Shown in pieces: positions 32,068 to 42,451 of a stretch of 64,000 nucleotides of DNA. The position numbers were made by a program, and so were the translations under genes. Each line of letters opens with the position of its first letter. Within the stretch, counting starts at the first letter, position 1. The stretch comes from Prochlorococcus marinus XMU1408. Its GTDB lineage: Bacteria; Cyanobacteriota; Cyanobacteriia; PCC-6307; Cyanobiaceae. The notes beneath the pieces were generated by a model. It made no database searches, was not told the origin of the DNA, and saw nothing but the letters and a program-made list of their open reading frames with translations. The DNA is taken from assembly GCF_003208055.1 (NCBI RefSeq), contig NZ_QJUE01000004.1, forward strand, positions 1 through 64,000, given 5' to 3'.

Positions 32068-33834
32068 ATGACAAATAAAAATTTACATGAGGATTCCTCA
32101 TGTCCAGTAGATCAAGATGGTATTAAAGAATCTACTGAGGAGATATGGGATGAAGGAGTTAAAAATTCAGAAAATGGATTTTCTGAATTTAACTTTAGCG
32201 AAGAACTAATTCAAACAATCTCTGATCAAGGCTACTCATCACCTACTCCGATTCAAAAAGCTGCAATTCCTGAATTACTTCTTGGTAGAGATTTAGTTGG
32301 ACAAGCTCAAACCGGTACAGGGAAAACAGCAGCATTTGCTTTGCCAATCCTAGAAAGGCTGAAAAAAAATGTTGGACATCCACAAGTTTTAGTTCTAGCT
32401 CCAACTCGCGAGTTAGCCATGCAAGTGGCTGAATCATTTCGCACATATTCCGCAGGTCATCCGCATTTCAAAGTACTTGCAATATATGGAGGCTCTGATT
32501 TCCGAAATCAAATCAATACTCTTAGGAGGGGAGTTGATGTAGTCGTAGGGACTCCTGGGCGAGTCATGGATCACATGCGTCAAAAGACTCTCAATACTAG
32601 TCATCTAAGTTGTTTAGTTCTAGATGAAGCTGATGAAATGTTAAGAATGGGATTCATTGATGATGTTGAATGGATTTTAGAACAATTACCAGAGGAGAGA
32701 CAACTGGTTTTATTCTCAGCGACAATGCCATCTGAGATAAGAAGATTATCAAAAAAATATTTAAATAGTCCTGCGGAAATAACAATAAAAGCAACTGAAT
32801 TAAAGGAAAGACTTATTAGGCAAAGATATATAACCGTTCAAAATGTTTATAAAGTCAATGCACTTCAAAGAGTACTTGAAGCGGTATCAGAAGAAGGGGT
32901 AATAATATTTGCAAGAACAAAAGCTATTACAATTATAGTAGCTGAAAAATTAGAATCATATGGATATAATGTAGCAGTTTTAAATGGAGATATTCCTCAA
33001 AATCAAAGGGAACGAACAGTTGAAAGATTAAGAAATGGTTCTATAAATATTTTAGTAGCTACAGATGTTGCAGCAAGAGGTCTTGATGTGGATCGCATTG
33101 GATTAGTAATAAATTATGATATGCCATTTGATCGCGAAGCGTATGTTCATAGAATTGGGAGAACTGGTCGCGCAGGAAGGAATGGTGAAGCAATTCTTTT
33201 TGTTAATCCAAGAGAAAGATCATTTTTAAGTAATCTTGAAAGAGCTGTAGGTCAACCAATTGAGAGAATGGATATTCCAGACAATGAACTTATCAACAGC
33301 AACCGAATTAAAAAGCTACAAGCAAAACTAATAAAAGCCGCCTCAACTGAAAGAGATAATCCAGAAGAGGCTAATATTTTAGAAGAATTAATAAAAAATG
33401 TTGAAAAAGAATTAGACATAGATCCAAAAGACTTAACACTTGCCGCATTAAATTTAGCAGTTGGCTTTAATGCACTTCTTGAGCATGGGAATGAGGATTG
33501 GATCAGACAATCAGCTCAAAGGAATACAAGAAATGATCGACGAGATAATAAATTCAAACAACGCAGAAGAGGTGATTTTGATAACAACAGACTTGAAGAT
33601 GAGATGGATAGATTCAGGGTTGAAGTTGGGCACCGAGATAGAGTTAAGCCTGGAAATCTAGTTGGAGCGATAGCCAACGAAGCAGGACTAAAAGGGAGAT
33701 CTATAGGCAGAATCAGAATATTTGAAAATTACAGTCTAGTAGATTTGCCCAAACAAATGCCTGATAAAGTTTTTCAGGCTCTAAAGAAAGTAAAAGTAAT
33801 GAATAGAGAATTACAGATAAATAGAGCTGACTAA
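32068..33834 (+). CDS. deaD: DEAD-box RNA helicase (DeaD/CsdA type)
   Basis: The 588-aa protein unwinds structured RNA and is typically needed for ribosome assembly and mRNA turnover in the cold. An acidic 40-residue N-terminus precedes the Q motif (GYSSPTPIQKAAIP). Walker A AQTGTGKT is at 80-87, PTREL at 112-116, DEAD at 186-189, then SAT and the C-terminal motifs ARGLD and HRIGRTGRAGR. After a basic Arg/Asn/Asp-rich linker, the last 75 residues (GNLVGAIANEAGLKGRSIGR...) form the DbpA-type RNA-binding domain. A leader of 148 bases lies upstream. Confidence 0.96.
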   Translation: MTNKNLHEDSSCPVDQDGIKESTEEIWDEGVKNSENGFSEFNFSEELIQTISDQGYSSPTPIQKAAIPELLLGRDLVGQAQTGTGKTAAFALPILERLKKNVGHPQVLVLAPTRELAMQVAESFRTYSAGHPHFKVLAIYGGSDFRNQINTLRRGVDVVVGTPGRVMDHMRQKTLNTSHLSCLVLDEADEMLRMGFIDDVEWILEQLPEERQLVLFSATMPSEIRRLSKKYLNSPAEITIKATELKERLIRQRYITVQNVYKVNALQRVLEAVSEEGVIIFARTKAITIIVAEKLESYGYNVAVLNGDIPQNQRERTVERLRNGSINILVATDVAARGLDVDRIGLVINYDMPFDREAYVHRIGRTGRAGRNGEAILFVNPRERSFLSNLERAVGQPIERMDIPDNELINSNRIKKLQAKLIKAASTERDNPEEANILEELIKNVEKELDIDPKDLTLAALNLAVGFNALLEHGNEDWIRQSAQRNTRNDRRDNKFKQRRRGDFDNNRLEDEMDRFRVEVGHRDRVKPGNLVGAIANEAGLKGRSIGRIRIFENYSLVDLPKQMPDKVFQALKKVKVMNRELQINRAD

Positions 33835-33845
33835 ATAAAATTAAA

Positions 33846-34121
33846 ATGTTCTATAGATTATTTCTAACCAGCATGATGACGTTACTTATTTTAGAAGTAA
33901 GTAACCCACTAGAGTATAAAGCAGAACATAAAAATAATCTAATTAATAAGTTCTGCATTGCATCATTAAAATCAAAGTTTAAATTTGAAAATAAAGAAAA
34001 ATTAGAAGAAATTAGTCATTTCACTTGTAAATGTTTCTTTGAAAAATATAGCTCCGGATCTTCGATAAAAAACTCACGTATTTTCTGCAGAGATAAAACC
34101 ACAGAGGAATTTAATCTCTAA
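33846..34121 (+). CDS. Hypothetical secreted protein (91 aa)
   Basis: The protein begins with a signal-like MFYRLFLTSMMTLLILEVSN. A Lys-rich part follows with four Cys (FCIAS, FTCKC, FCRDK), suggesting disulfides in a periplasmic or lumen domain. It sits 11 bases behind deaD and 20 bases before the ABC exporter gene, so it is probably co-transcribed. No family recognised. Confidence 0.55.
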   Translation: MFYRLFLTSMMTLLILEVSNPLEYKAEHKNNLINKFCIASLKSKFKFENKEKLEEISHFTCKCFFEKYSSGSSIKNSRIFCRDKTTEEFNL

Positions 34122-34141
34122 TTAAAAGGAACCTTCATACA

Positions 34142-35923
34142 ATGATTAATTCAAAATCAAATAAACCACTAATAAGACTTTTGGGTAATCTTAAAAGTCA
34201 AAAGCATCTAATTTATTCAGCTATTACTTGTTCTATATTAAATAAATTTTTTGATCTAGCACCACCGGTATTAATTGGTATATCTGTTGATGTAGTAGTA
34301 AGAAAAGAAAGTTCATGGCTTGGTTCAATTGGCTTTAATACTGTTCCAGATCAGTTAATTGCACTTGCAGTAATTTCATTTTTGATTTGGACAGCTGAAT
34401 CATTCTTCGAATATTTGTATGGCTTAATGTGGAGAAATTTAGCTCAAAAGACACAGCACTATTTAAGAATCAAAGCATATGACCATTTGCAAAAATTAGA
34501 GATGACATTTTTTGAATCCGATAATACAGGAAGGCTTATGACTGTACTGAATGACGATATCAATCAACTAGAAAGATTCTTGGATGAAGGAGCTAATAAG
34601 ATTATTCAATTAATAATTACTGTTTTTATTGTTGGTGGGACAATGATTTTATTAGCTCCCGGCATTGCATTACTAGCATTCATCCCTATTCCATTTATTC
34701 TTTGGGGATCTATTAATTTTCAGAAAAGCTTAGCACCACGTTATCGTGAAGTCAGAGATAGAGCTGGAGATCTTGCCTCAAGACTTAATAATAACCTAAG
34801 TGGAATGCTTACTATAAAAAGTTTCGCTACTGAGGATTGGGAACTTAAAAGATTAAGATTAGATAGTAATTCATATCAAGAAAGTAATAGAAAGGCAATT
34901 AAGTTATCAGCAGCATTTATCCCATTAATTAGATTCGCAATCCTATTCGCATTCCTTGCAATATTAATTGCTGGAGGCTTCCAAACTTGGAAAGGATTAA
35001 TGCCAGTAGGAACCTACAGTTTTTTAGTATTTATTACTCAAAGATTATTATGGCCCTTAACGACATTAGGGCATATTTTGGATGATTATCAAAGATCAAT
35101 GGCCTCAACAAATAGGGTTTTAGATTTAATAGATACTCCAATTAAAATTAAAACTGGGAAAGTTAAATTAGATCCTAATAATGTTCGAGGTGAAATCAAA
35201 TTTAAAAATATAGATTTTACATATCAAGGGCGATCTCAAGTTATCAAAAACTTTAATTTAGATATTAGTCCTGGCAAAAAAATAGGCATTGTAGGAGCTA
35301 CCGGTTCTGGCAAAAGTACACTTATAAAACTATTATTGAGGCTATATAAAATTAGCAAAGGTTCTATAGAAATTGATGGAAACTCAATTGAATCATTGGA
35401 TTTAAAAAGTCTACGACGTTGTATTGCACTAGTAAGCCAGGAAACATATTTGTTCCAAGGTACAATTGAAGAAAATATTTCTTATGGGTCACAAAATATT
35501 GATAAACCAAAAATTAAAAATGCTGCAGACATTGCGGAAGCATCAGAATTTATTAACCAACTGCCACAAGGTCTAAAAACCATAGTTGGAGAAAGAGGAC
35601 AAAAGTTATCTGGTGGACAAAGACAAAGAATTGCTATTGCTAGGGCAATTTTAAAAAATGCTCCAATATTAATATTAGATGAGGCCACAGCATCTGTAGA
35701 CAATGAAACTGAGGCCGCGATTCAAAGATCTCTAAATAAAATAACAAAAAGTTGTACTACAATTGTTATTGCACATCGTTTAAGCACTGTAATAGATGCT
35801 GACGAAATTATAGTTTTAGATAAAGGTAAAATCATAGAGAAAGGAACACATGTTTCTCTTCTGAAAAACAAAGATTTCTATTACTACCTTTGGAAAATTC
35901 AAGCTGGTGAAAATAATAGTTAA
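34142..35923 (+). CDS. ABC exporter (MsbA/multidrug-lipid type)
   Basis: This 593-aa half-transporter has an N-terminal membrane domain (residues 1-330, with the TMD1 block QLEMTFFESDNTGRLMTVLN) and a nucleotide-binding domain. The latter has Walker A GATGSGKST near 385, the signature LSGGQRQRIAIARAI near 489 and Walker B with D loop ILDEATASVD near 512, and an intact H loop (AHRLST). It would dimerise and export a lipid or hydrophobic compound. The substrate is not deducible from sequence. It is convergent with the PsbP-like gene. Confidence 0.92.
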   Translation: MINSKSNKPLIRLLGNLKSQKHLIYSAITCSILNKFFDLAPPVLIGISVDVVVRKESSWLGSIGFNTVPDQLIALAVISFLIWTAESFFEYLYGLMWRNLAQKTQHYLRIKAYDHLQKLEMTFFESDNTGRLMTVLNDDINQLERFLDEGANKIIQLIITVFIVGGTMILLAPGIALLAFIPIPFILWGSINFQKSLAPRYREVRDRAGDLASRLNNNLSGMLTIKSFATEDWELKRLRLDSNSYQESNRKAIKLSAAFIPLIRFAILFAFLAILIAGGFQTWKGLMPVGTYSFLVFITQRLLWPLTTLGHILDDYQRSMASTNRVLDLIDTPIKIKTGKVKLDPNNVRGEIKFKNIDFTYQGRSQVIKNFNLDISPGKKIGIVGATGSGKSTLIKLLLRLYKISKGSIEIDGNSIESLDLKSLRRCIALVSQETYLFQGTIEENISYGSQNIDKPKIKNAADIAEASEFINQLPQGLKTIVGERGQKLSGGQRQRIAIARAILKNAPILILDEATASVDNETEAAIQRSLNKITKSCTTIVIAHRLSTVIDADEIIVLDKGKIIEKGTHVSLLKNKDFYYYLWKIQAGENNS

Positions 35924-35924
35924 A

Positions 35925-36470
35925 TTAGATAAAAAAAGTAAAAGAGCTAACTACTCTTTTAAAAGTGTCTTGCATTTTTGACCAACGTTGTTCACTGGAG
36001 CTTGCAGCAAGAGTATATAAATAACCTCTATCTACGACGACAGTAGCAATTTCGTGCCTACTATTTTCTTCTAAAACAACTGAATATTCAAGATCATAAA
36101 ATTTGCGTTCATCAACTTTTCTCTCTGATGCATCAATAAGTTGAATAGGATTATTGCTATTTTTTTCACCAAAGAGTCTTTCCCCAACAGCATCCGCCCC
36201 ACCCAAATCATCTAAATCAACTTCATTCTCTAACTTAGAAATAACAAGACTGAGAGTTTCATCAGAGTTGATCAAATCATGATAAACAACCTCTGGGCCA
36301 TTATCGACAGCAACTCTAGTCCACCCTGTTGGGAAAAGGAAACCATATCTTCCATCTTGACTTTTGAATGGTTCCAGCCCTGCGGCTCCTCCCGTAGAAC
36401 ATGCTGCGAGTGTCAAGACTAGAGCTATGGCCAATAGGGATTTAAAAGATGTTCGTAGAAATTTGATCAT
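35925..36470 (-). CDS. PsbP-like photosystem II lipoprotein (CyanoP type)
   Basis: CyanoP helps assemble photosystem II on the lumen side of thylakoids. The protein read from 36470 (MIKFLRTSFKSLLAIALVLT) has a lipoprotein signal ending LAAC, so Cys24 would be lipidated. The mature part has the PsbP pattern: FKSQDGRYGFLFPTGWTRVA, PEVVYHDLINSDETLSLVIS, FYDLEYSVVLEENSRHEIAT and a C-terminal MQDTFKRVVSSF. The frame stays open to 36491. The gene's end overlaps a terminator hairpin. Confidence 0.88.
   Translation of the reverse strand: MIKFLRTSFKSLLAIALVLTLAACSTGGAAGLEPFKSQDGRYGFLFPTGWTRVAVDNGPEVVYHDLINSDETLSLVISKLENEVDLDDLGGADAVGERLFGEKNSNNPIQLIDASERKVDERKFYDLEYSVVLEENSRHEIATVVVDRGYLYTLAASSSEQRWSKMQDTFKRVVSSFTFFI
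35927..35960 (-). terminator. Terminator embedded in the end of the PsbP-like gene
   Basis: AAAAGAG (35940-35946) pairs with CTCTTTT (35954-35960) over a 7-base loop and is followed on the minus strand by a run of T. It lies inside the last codons, before the stop codon at 35925. Confidence 0.55.
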
Positions 36471-36590
36471 TTTGAGAGACTCAAGCATCACTATTTTGAT
36501 ACATTTCTAATTTAACTGACGGTAATCTTTTTTAAATTAGTGCAACCCAGATAAAACTCTGACTAAATTCAAGTTAATTGCTTCTGAACT

Positions 36591-37190
36591 CTGAGCGGCT
36601 TCACAAAACCATTATCAAAATTGATTGATCAATTTGAGCAATTGCCTGGGATAGGCCCAAGAACTGCTCAAAGATTAGCTTTGCATCTATTGCGTCAGCC
36701 AGAGGAGAAAATAAGACTGTTTTCTGAAGCTCTAGTCAATGCAAAGAGTCAAGTAGGTCAATGTAAGAAGTGTTTTCATTTAACTTCAGGAGAACAATGC
36801 GAAATTTGCCTAAATAAACAAAGAAATCAAAATCTCATTTGCGTTGTTGCCGAGTCAAAAGATTTACTTGCACTAGAGCGAACTCGAGAGTACAAAGGCC
36901 TTTATCATGTAATTGGTGGACTAATTTCTCCGATGGATGGCATTGGACCAGAAATGCTTGAAATATCAAGTCTCATAAGAAGGGTGGATAAAGAAAATGT
37001 AAAAGAAGTCATACTTGCCTTAACACCCAGTATTGAGGGGGATACTACTAGTCTTTATGTTGGAAGACTATTAAAACCTTTCACAAAAGTAACTCGTATT
37101 GCTTACGGACTTCCTGTTGGAAGCGAACTGGAATATGCGGACGAGGTAACACTTTCGCGTGCTTTAGAAGGACGCAGAGATCTAGATTAA
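36591..37190 (+). CDS. recR: Recombination mediator protein RecR
   Basis: RecR works with RecF/RecO to load RecA on gapped DNA. The helix-hairpin-helix ([20 protein letters not shown]), the four-Cys zinc finger ([20 protein letters not shown]) and the Toprim domain ([14 protein letters not shown]... [15 protein letters not shown]) are complete. The conserved N-terminal [13 protein letters not shown] begins before the first in-frame TTG (36621); the only candidate start upstream is CTG at 36591, giving about 199 aa, the normal length. From TTG it would be 189 aa. I annotate the longer form. Confidence 0.9.
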   Translation: MSGFTKPLSKLIDQFEQLPGIGPRTAQRLALHLLRQPEEKIRLFSEALVNAKSQVGQCKKCFHLTSGEQCEICLNKQRNQNLICVVAESKDLLALERTREYKGLYHVIGGLISPMDGIGPEMLEISSLIRRVDKENVKEVILALTPSIEGDTTSLYVGRLLKPFTKVTRIAYGLPVGSELEYADEVTLSRALEGRRDLD

Positions 37191-37202
37191 TCATCAAACA
37201 AA

Positions 37203-38126
37203 ATGACCGCAACCACAAGAAAAAAATCAAAATATAGCAGCTTTCTCCCAGAAGAACGTTTACCTAATTGGATCAAGCCATCTATAGGTAATGCATCTCA
37301 ACTAGAAAAAGTTCAAAAGCTAGTGAAGGAAAACAGATTACATACAATCTGTGAGGAAGGTAGATGTCCAAACCGAGGTGAATGTTATGCAGCTGGTACG
37401 GCTACTTTTTTATTAGGTGGCTCAATCTGTACAAGGAGTTGTGCATTTTGCCAGGTAGAGAAAGGAAAATCACCCGAGAAAGTAAATATTTTTGAAGCAA
37501 AAAAAGTTGCTCATGCCGTTCAGGTCTTGGGGCTCAAATATGTGGTATTAACCGCAGTTGCACGAGATGATTTAGCTGATCATGGTGCCAGTCTATTCAC
37601 AACAACAATGGATGCAATAAGATCATTGAATCCTAATGTCGATATAGAGGTGCTAACACCAGATTTCTGGGGTGGCAATAACAACAACAATAACGAAAAA
37701 CAAAAAGAGCGACTTAAGCTGGTTCTTTCGGCTGATCCTATTTGCTTCAACCATAATCTTGAAACTGTCAAGAGACTTCAAAAAGAAGTTAGAAGAGGAG
37801 CTACTTACGAACATTCACTAAACCTTCTAAAATCAGCCAGGGAAATTGCTCCAAAAATTCCCACAAAATCAGGAATAATGCTAGGACTCGGAGAACAATT
37901 TCATGAAATAATTCAAACACTTAAAGACCTTAGAGAAGTCGATTGTCAATATCTGACAATCGGTCAATATTTACGACCTTCACTTGCTCACATTCCAGTT
38001 TCTCATTATTGGTCACCTACAAAATTCAATGATTTTGCAGAAATAGCAAAGAGATTAGGTTTTAAGAAAGTAAATAGCGGTCCATTAGTAAGAAGCAGTT
38101 ACCATGCAAATGACACCCTAAATTAA
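37203..38126 (+). CDS. lipA: Lipoyl synthase
   Basis: LipA inserts two sulfurs into protein-bound octanoyl groups, completing lipoate on pyruvate dehydrogenase and glycine cleavage H protein. The 307-aa radical-SAM enzyme has the auxiliary cluster motif ([20 protein letters not shown]), the CxxxCxxC motif ([15 protein letters not shown]) and the C-terminal [11 protein letters not shown] with the Ser ligand. It starts 12 bases behind recR. An Asn run (NNNNNNE) in a loop near residue 160 reflects AT-rich codons. Confidence 0.97.
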   Translation: MTATTRKKSKYSSFLPEERLPNWIKPSIGNASQLEKVQKLVKENRLHTICEEGRCPNRGECYAAGTATFLLGGSICTRSCAFCQVEKGKSPEKVNIFEAKKVAHAVQVLGLKYVVLTAVARDDLADHGASLFTTTMDAIRSLNPNVDIEVLTPDFWGGNNNNNNEKQKERLKLVLSADPICFNHNLETVKRLQKEVRRGATYEHSLNLLKSAREIAPKIPTKSGIMLGLGEQFHEIIQTLKDLREVDCQYLTIGQYLRPSLAHIPVSHYWSPTKFNDFAEIAKRLGFKKVNSGPLVRSSYHANDTLN

Positions 38127-38143
38127 TCTCCTTGAAAAGTTAA

Positions 38144-38656
38144 TTACTCCGACCAACTCCGATAACTTCTTTCAAGGACTGTCTCACAATTACCTACCAT
38201 AAATGCACCTGCACCTCCCCATACAAGTCTCAAAGGCAAGTCCAAAGGAGAAGATCCAACTGAACGCACAGTATTAAATCCACGCCTACGAAAGTATCGT
38301 TGCAAGATTTCGTGTTGATTATTCTCGTCGTAAATAGCTAATAATCTAGCACTTCTACATGGCGTTTCTTCTAAAGCCCAAGCCATAGTTGCAGCCCAAA
38401 CCAAATCACCTACTTTAGAATTAGCTTTCTTACTAACCTTCATAGTATCAAGTTGAAGTCCCTTAGTAGTTTGATATGCCCATCCTTTCATTTCACCCCA
38501 TAATTGGACTTTATCCTTACTAGTTATTTCGCCAACAACTAGTCTAAGAGACCAAATATTCAGAGGTCTTCTAACTTGTATTCGCAGCAACAAACCTCTA
38601 TCAGATGCTTCTTTCTCTAATAGAGTTAAATTAACTTTAGTCATGAGGATGGCCAT
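38144..38656 (-). CDS. GNAT-like conserved cyanobacterial protein
   Basis: The 170-aa product has a C-terminal stretch resembling GNAT acetyltransferases: RSARLLAIYDENNQHEILQR followed by YFRRRGFNTVRSVG, like the acetyl-CoA site and the YxxxGF motif. The N-terminal half (LLLRIQVRRPLNIWSLRLVV, VQLWGEMKGWAYQTTKGLQL) is not typical. The start may be M5 (MTKVNLTLLEKEASDRGLLL). It overlaps trhO by 16 bases, so the two are probably coupled. Function unknown. Confidence 0.65.
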   Translation of the reverse strand: MAILMTKVNLTLLEKEASDRGLLLRIQVRRPLNIWSLRLVVGEITSKDKVQLWGEMKGWAYQTTKGLQLDTMKVSKKANSKVGDLVWAATMAWALEETPCRSARLLAIYDENNQHEILQRYFRRRGFNTVRSVGSSPLDLPLRLVWGGAGAFMVGNCETVLERSYRSWSE

Positions 38657-39600
38657 ATAGAATTTTCAGGTAGACGTTTCATTATTTCATCAATTTGACG
38701 TTGTCTTTCCGCAAATCTAGCTCTGTCGCTATCTGTAAATTTATTTACACAAGCCTCACATTGTAAGCCTTTTATATACGTTGGCTTTTTCAAATCCTCA
38801 GGGGAAATAGGTAATCCACAAGCATGACACATCCTGTGAGAACCTGGTGATAGATCATGATCTAAAGAGACACGTTGATCAAAAACATAGCACTCACCAT
38901 CCCATAAACTTTTCTCATGAGAGACATCTTCTAGATATTTCAGTATTCCACCCTCAAGATGATGTACATCAGAAAAACCTTCCTCTATTAAATAAGAGGT
39001 GGCCTTTTCGCATCTTATTCCACCTGTACAATACATACCTATTTTCAAGGAGGGATTCTCTTTTATTAAAGGTTTTAAATGCTTTTGAACCCATGCAGGA
39101 AATTCACGAAATGAGCTTGTATGAGGATTTAGAGCTCCTTTGAAATTTCCAATTTTTATTTCATACTCATTCCGAGTATCAATAACGACAGTATTTGGAT
39201 CTTCTAGAAACTCATTCCATTCATCAGCTTTTATATATTTACCTACACATTTCTTAGGATTAATTTGTTTAAGCCCAATCGTAACTATTTCTTTTTTCTT
39301 ACGCGCCTTGAAGCGTCTAAATGCCTGTTTTTCAGTCCAACTATATTTAACATTAATATCAGAAATCTTTAATAAATTCATTAATAATTCAATAAATTGA
39401 GTAATCGCATTTTCTGTTCCACAAACAGTACCATTAACTCCTTCAGAAGCTATTAAGATAGTTCCTTTTATTTCTTTGTTCTCTGATAATTCCGACAATT
39501 CTTCTTTAATCAAAAGAATATCTGTATCAACAATCGATATGAAATTGTAGAACGCAGCAACTTTGTATTTTAATTTTTTGAAATTATCATCTGTCTTCAT
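38641..39600 (-). CDS. trhO: tRNA uridine(34) hydroxylase (rhodanese-domain)
   Basis: TrhO (formerly UPF0176) makes 5-hydroxyuridine at tRNA position 34 using oxygen. The 319-aa protein has the N-terminal acylphosphatase-like part (LIASEGVNGTVCGTENAITQ), a rhodanese domain (TVVIDTRNEYEIKIGNFKGA) and the active Cys in IGMYCTGGIRCEKATSYL. A C-terminal segment with paired cysteines follows (HRMCHACGLPISPED, QCEACVNKF), perhaps a metal site. Its start touches the bioB stop, and it overlaps the following GNAT-like gene. Confidence 0.94.
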   Translation of the reverse strand: MKTDDNFKKLKYKVAAFYNFISIVDTDILLIKEELSELSENKEIKGTILIASEGVNGTVCGTENAITQFIELLMNLLKISDINVKYSWTEKQAFRRFKARKKKEIVTIGLKQINPKKCVGKYIKADEWNEFLEDPNTVVIDTRNEYEIKIGNFKGALNPHTSSFREFPAWVQKHLKPLIKENPSLKIGMYCTGGIRCEKATSYLIEEGFSDVHHLEGGILKYLEDVSHEKSLWDGECYVFDQRVSLDHDLSPGSHRMCHACGLPISPEDLKKPTYIKGLQCEACVNKFTDSDRARFAERQRQIDEIMKRLPENSIWPSS

Positions 39601-40658
39601 TAATAATTGTTCTTGTATTCTTGAGCAAAGTTTGCTTTAACGCCCGCATCAGCTAAAAGCTTACGGTCCACTTCAACCTCGGGATTACTAGTTGTCAAAA
39701 GTGTATCTCCATAAAAAATCGAATCAGCTCCAGATTGTAGACATAGAATTTGAGCCTCCCTACCAAGTTGTTGTCTTCCTGCACTAAGTCTGATTCGACT
39801 CTTAGGCATAATTATCCTTGCTGTAGCAACCATCCGAACCATCTCTAATGGATCAATAGAAGATAGATCCTCCATAGGTGTTCCCTCAACAGCCACCAAC
39901 GCATTAATAGGAACACTCTCAGGATGTGGATCTAAAGTCGCCAAGACTTTTAGTAAAGATGCTCTATCAGATACAGATTCTCCCATCCCTATAATTCCAC
40001 CACAACACACTGTAATACCAGCCATTCGTACTCTTCTCAATGTTTCAAGTCGATCGTGATATGTTCTTGTTGAAATAATATTGGAATAATGTTCAGGACT
40101 GGTATCTAAATTATGGTTGTAAGCCGTTAACCCAGCTTCTGCCAATCGAGAAGCCTGAGAATCAGTTATCATTCCAGCGGTGACACATGCTTCAAGGCCA
40201 AGTTCTCTAACACCTCTAACCATTTCAAGCATTGAATCGAAAGAGTTTCCATCCTTTATTTCTCGCCAAGCCCAACCCATACAAAATCTGTCTGCTCCTG
40301 CATCTTTAGCGGCTCTTGCCCTCTCAAGGACTGACTTAACTTGAAGAGAAGGGATAGGTTCAACTTTAGTTTCATTATGTACAGATTGTGGGCAATATGC
40401 GCAGTCCTCTGAACACCCCCCTGTCTTTACGCTTAGAAGAGAAGCTAATTGAACCTTATAACCTGGATTGTAAGACCTGTGAATTATTTGTGCTCTCCAC
40501 AATAAATCCATTAATGGTAATTCGAGTATCTCTTTAACTTCTTTTATGGACCAATCATGTCTAATATCACCTCCCTTTATTTTATTAAAATTAAAAAAAG
40601 AGTCCTTCTTTATACTGAATTTATTAGATTCTTTAATATTGTGATTAATAATTGTCAT
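39600..40658 (-). CDS. bioB: Biotin synthase
   Basis: BioB converts dethiobiotin to biotin with radical SAM chemistry, sacrificing a [2Fe-2S] cluster as sulfur donor. The 352-aa product has CxxxCxxC in [16 protein letters not shown], the block [14 protein letters not shown], and [20 protein letters not shown] with the conserved Asn and Asp. Arg in the RIRLSAGR block is present. Length is normal. The N-terminal 30 residues are extra compared with the E. coli enzyme. trhO starts at its last base. Confidence 0.97.
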   Translation of the reverse strand: MTIINHNIKESNKFSIKKDSFFNFNKIKGGDIRHDWSIKEVKEILELPLMDLLWRAQIIHRSYNPGYKVQLASLLSVKTGGCSEDCAYCPQSVHNETKVEPIPSLQVKSVLERARAAKDAGADRFCMGWAWREIKDGNSFDSMLEMVRGVRELGLEACVTAGMITDSQASRLAEAGLTAYNHNLDTSPEHYSNIISTRTYHDRLETLRRVRMAGITVCCGGIIGMGESVSDRASLLKVLATLDPHPESVPINALVAVEGTPMEDLSSIDPLEMVRMVATARIIMPKSRIRLSAGRQQLGREAQILCLQSGADSIFYGDTLLTTSNPEVEVDRKLLADAGVKANFAQEYKNNY

Positions 40659-40752
40659 AAAAGAATTTTAATATAAAAAAATTTTATTGTTATTTAGTTT
40701 TAGCTGATAATCAATAAAAAATCATAGAAATCAATATATCCAATTAATTTAG

Positions 40753-41523
40753 TCATACACCTCCAAATCTTCTTCTTCTTGACTGATAGTCAAGAAGTGC
40801 CTTTGTTAGAGCATCTGCATTAAAATCTGGCCAAAAGACATCTGTCACATGTATTTCTGCATAAGCTAATTGCCATAATAGAAAATTACTTATCCTTTTT
40901 TCACCACTAGTTCTAATAAGCAAGTCTGGATCAACCTCACTTGCGGTAAACAATTCAGAAGCGAATACATTTTCATCTATCAAAGAAGGATCTAATTCTC
41001 CTTTTACCGATCGCTCAGCCAACTTTTGAGCAGCAAGTACTAACTCTCTACGACCTCCATAATTGGTACAAATATTAAAGCGTATTCCTTTGTTATTTAA
41101 AGTTGACTTAACCGACTCATTGATCAAGTCTTTTAATGAGACTGGCAATGGATCAAGATCACCTAAAAAATTAATTTTTACTTCTTCAAGTTTTAAATTA
41201 GACAATTCACGTTTAAGAACACTTTCAAAAAGTGTCATCAAGAAATTCACTTCTTCATTCGGTCTAGACCAGTTTTCAGTTGAGAAAGCATAAACAGTAA
41301 GAGCTCCTATCCCCCAATTACTACATAAGCGCAAAGTAGCTTTTAGCGCCTCAACTCCAGCGGTATGACCAATTGTTCTTGGCAACCCCTTTGCTTTTGC
41401 CCACCTGCCATTACCATCCATAATCACAGCAATGTGATCAGGCATACGAAGACGATCCAATTCTTTAGGTAATGGATATACCTCTTTAGTATTAGAGCTG
41501 CTTATTACAGAAGGGTAAGTCAA
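40753..41523 (-). CDS. uppS: Isoprenyl (undecaprenyl) diphosphate synthase
   Basis: UppS makes the C55 carrier lipid for peptidoglycan; homologous cis-prenyltransferases in phototrophs may make other chain lengths. The 256-aa product has the IPP/FPP loop [20 protein letters not shown] (catalytic Asp), [16 protein letters not shown], the conserved NYGGRRELV and the end block [20 protein letters not shown] then [15 protein letters not shown]. Its ATG overlaps the cdaA stop by 4 bases, so the pair is translationally coupled. Confidence 0.96.
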   Translation of the reverse strand: MTYPSVISSSNTKEVYPLPKELDRLRMPDHIAVIMDGNGRWAKAKGLPRTIGHTAGVEALKATLRLCSNWGIGALTVYAFSTENWSRPNEEVNFLMTLFESVLKRELSNLKLEEVKINFLGDLDPLPVSLKDLINESVKSTLNNKGIRFNICTNYGGRRELVLAAQKLAERSVKGELDPSLIDENVFASELFTASEVDPDLLIRTSGEKRISNFLLWQLAYAEIHVTDVFWPDFNADALTKALLDYQSRRRRFGGV

Positions 41524-42422
41524 TTCAAAGACTCCTTACTGTCATTACTGTTCCCAAGATTAACTCTAGACTGACCAACTTTAGGTTCAATAGTAGAAGA
41601 AGTCGATTTCAATGAAGAATTCGTGCTGGTGGACTTAGATGCAGAGGGATTTGAAGGATCCAAAAAATCTTTCAGAAGATCAAGTAATCGACTGCTAGTG
41701 ATTGGTCTCTCCAGTCGTCCTTGACTTGCTAAAGATAAGGTACCTGATTCTTCTGAAACCACAACACAAATACATCTATCAAATCGTTCAGTTATCCCCA
41801 GAGCCGCCAAATGTCTAGTCCCATATCTACTTATTCCTTGCCTCGAAAGCGGCAAAATAACTCCTGCTGAGATAATTCTATTTCCCTTTACCAAAACAGC
41901 TCCATCATGAAGAGGAGTATCTGCCGCGAAAAGATTTAATAACAACTCAGATGACAATTGAGCATCTATTGGAACACCGGGGAAAAGAAAATCTTCAGGA
42001 CGCAAGTCACTCCCCATGTCAACAACGATTAATGCCCCTTTTCTATTTTGCGATAAGCGCCCTGCAGCTTCAGTTAATTGAGCAAAAGTATTTGAGCTTG
42101 CTCTAAATTCTTTTTGAGTATTACCAAGAATTACAGCTAATCTTCCAGTTCCTAATAATTCCATCAATCGCCTTAGCTCTCCTTGCCACAAAATTGCTAA
42201 AGATAATGAGCAGGCCAATACCAATGCATCTACCAGTTTTGAAGTGATTGGTAAATTCGCAAACCGCTGAACAAACCACGCTAATGAAACTAAAAAGAGA
42301 TAGCCTCTTAAAAGCCACAATGTCCTTTGTTCTTTAACTCTTGTAAAAAGGAGGACCCCAAGAGCTGAAGCAAATAAGACATCAAGGAGGACACGCAAGT
42401 TTATAAGCCACCAAAAGTTCAC
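41520..42422 (-). CDS. cdaA: Diadenylate cyclase (membrane CdaA type)
   Basis: CdaA condenses two ATP to c-di-AMP, a messenger for osmotic and potassium control. The 300-aa product has three N-terminal membrane helices (about 8-75) and the DAC domain. The DGA motif is at 173-175 ([12 protein letters not shown]). The second motif reads [12 protein letters not shown] at 201-212, with Leu205 where many family members have the second Arg of RHR. The C-terminus (about 250-300) is Ser-rich and low complexity. It is coupled to uppS and follows lysA, a cell-wall-flavoured cluster. Confidence 0.93.
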   Translation of the reverse strand: MNFWWLINLRVLLDVLFASALGVLLFTRVKEQRTLWLLRGYLFLVSLAWFVQRFANLPITSKLVDALVLACSLSLAILWQGELRRLMELLGTGRLAVILGNTQKEFRASSNTFAQLTEAAGRLSQNRKGALIVVDMGSDLRPEDFLFPGVPIDAQLSSELLLNLFAADTPLHDGAVLVKGNRIISAGVILPLSRQGISRYGTRHLAALGITERFDRCICVVVSEESGTLSLASQGRLERPITSSRLLDLLKDFLDPSNPSASKSTSTNSSLKSTSSTIEPKVGQSRVNLGNSNDSKESLN

Positions 42423-42451
42423 TCCTATACCCCAACGTTATTTCAACTTAC

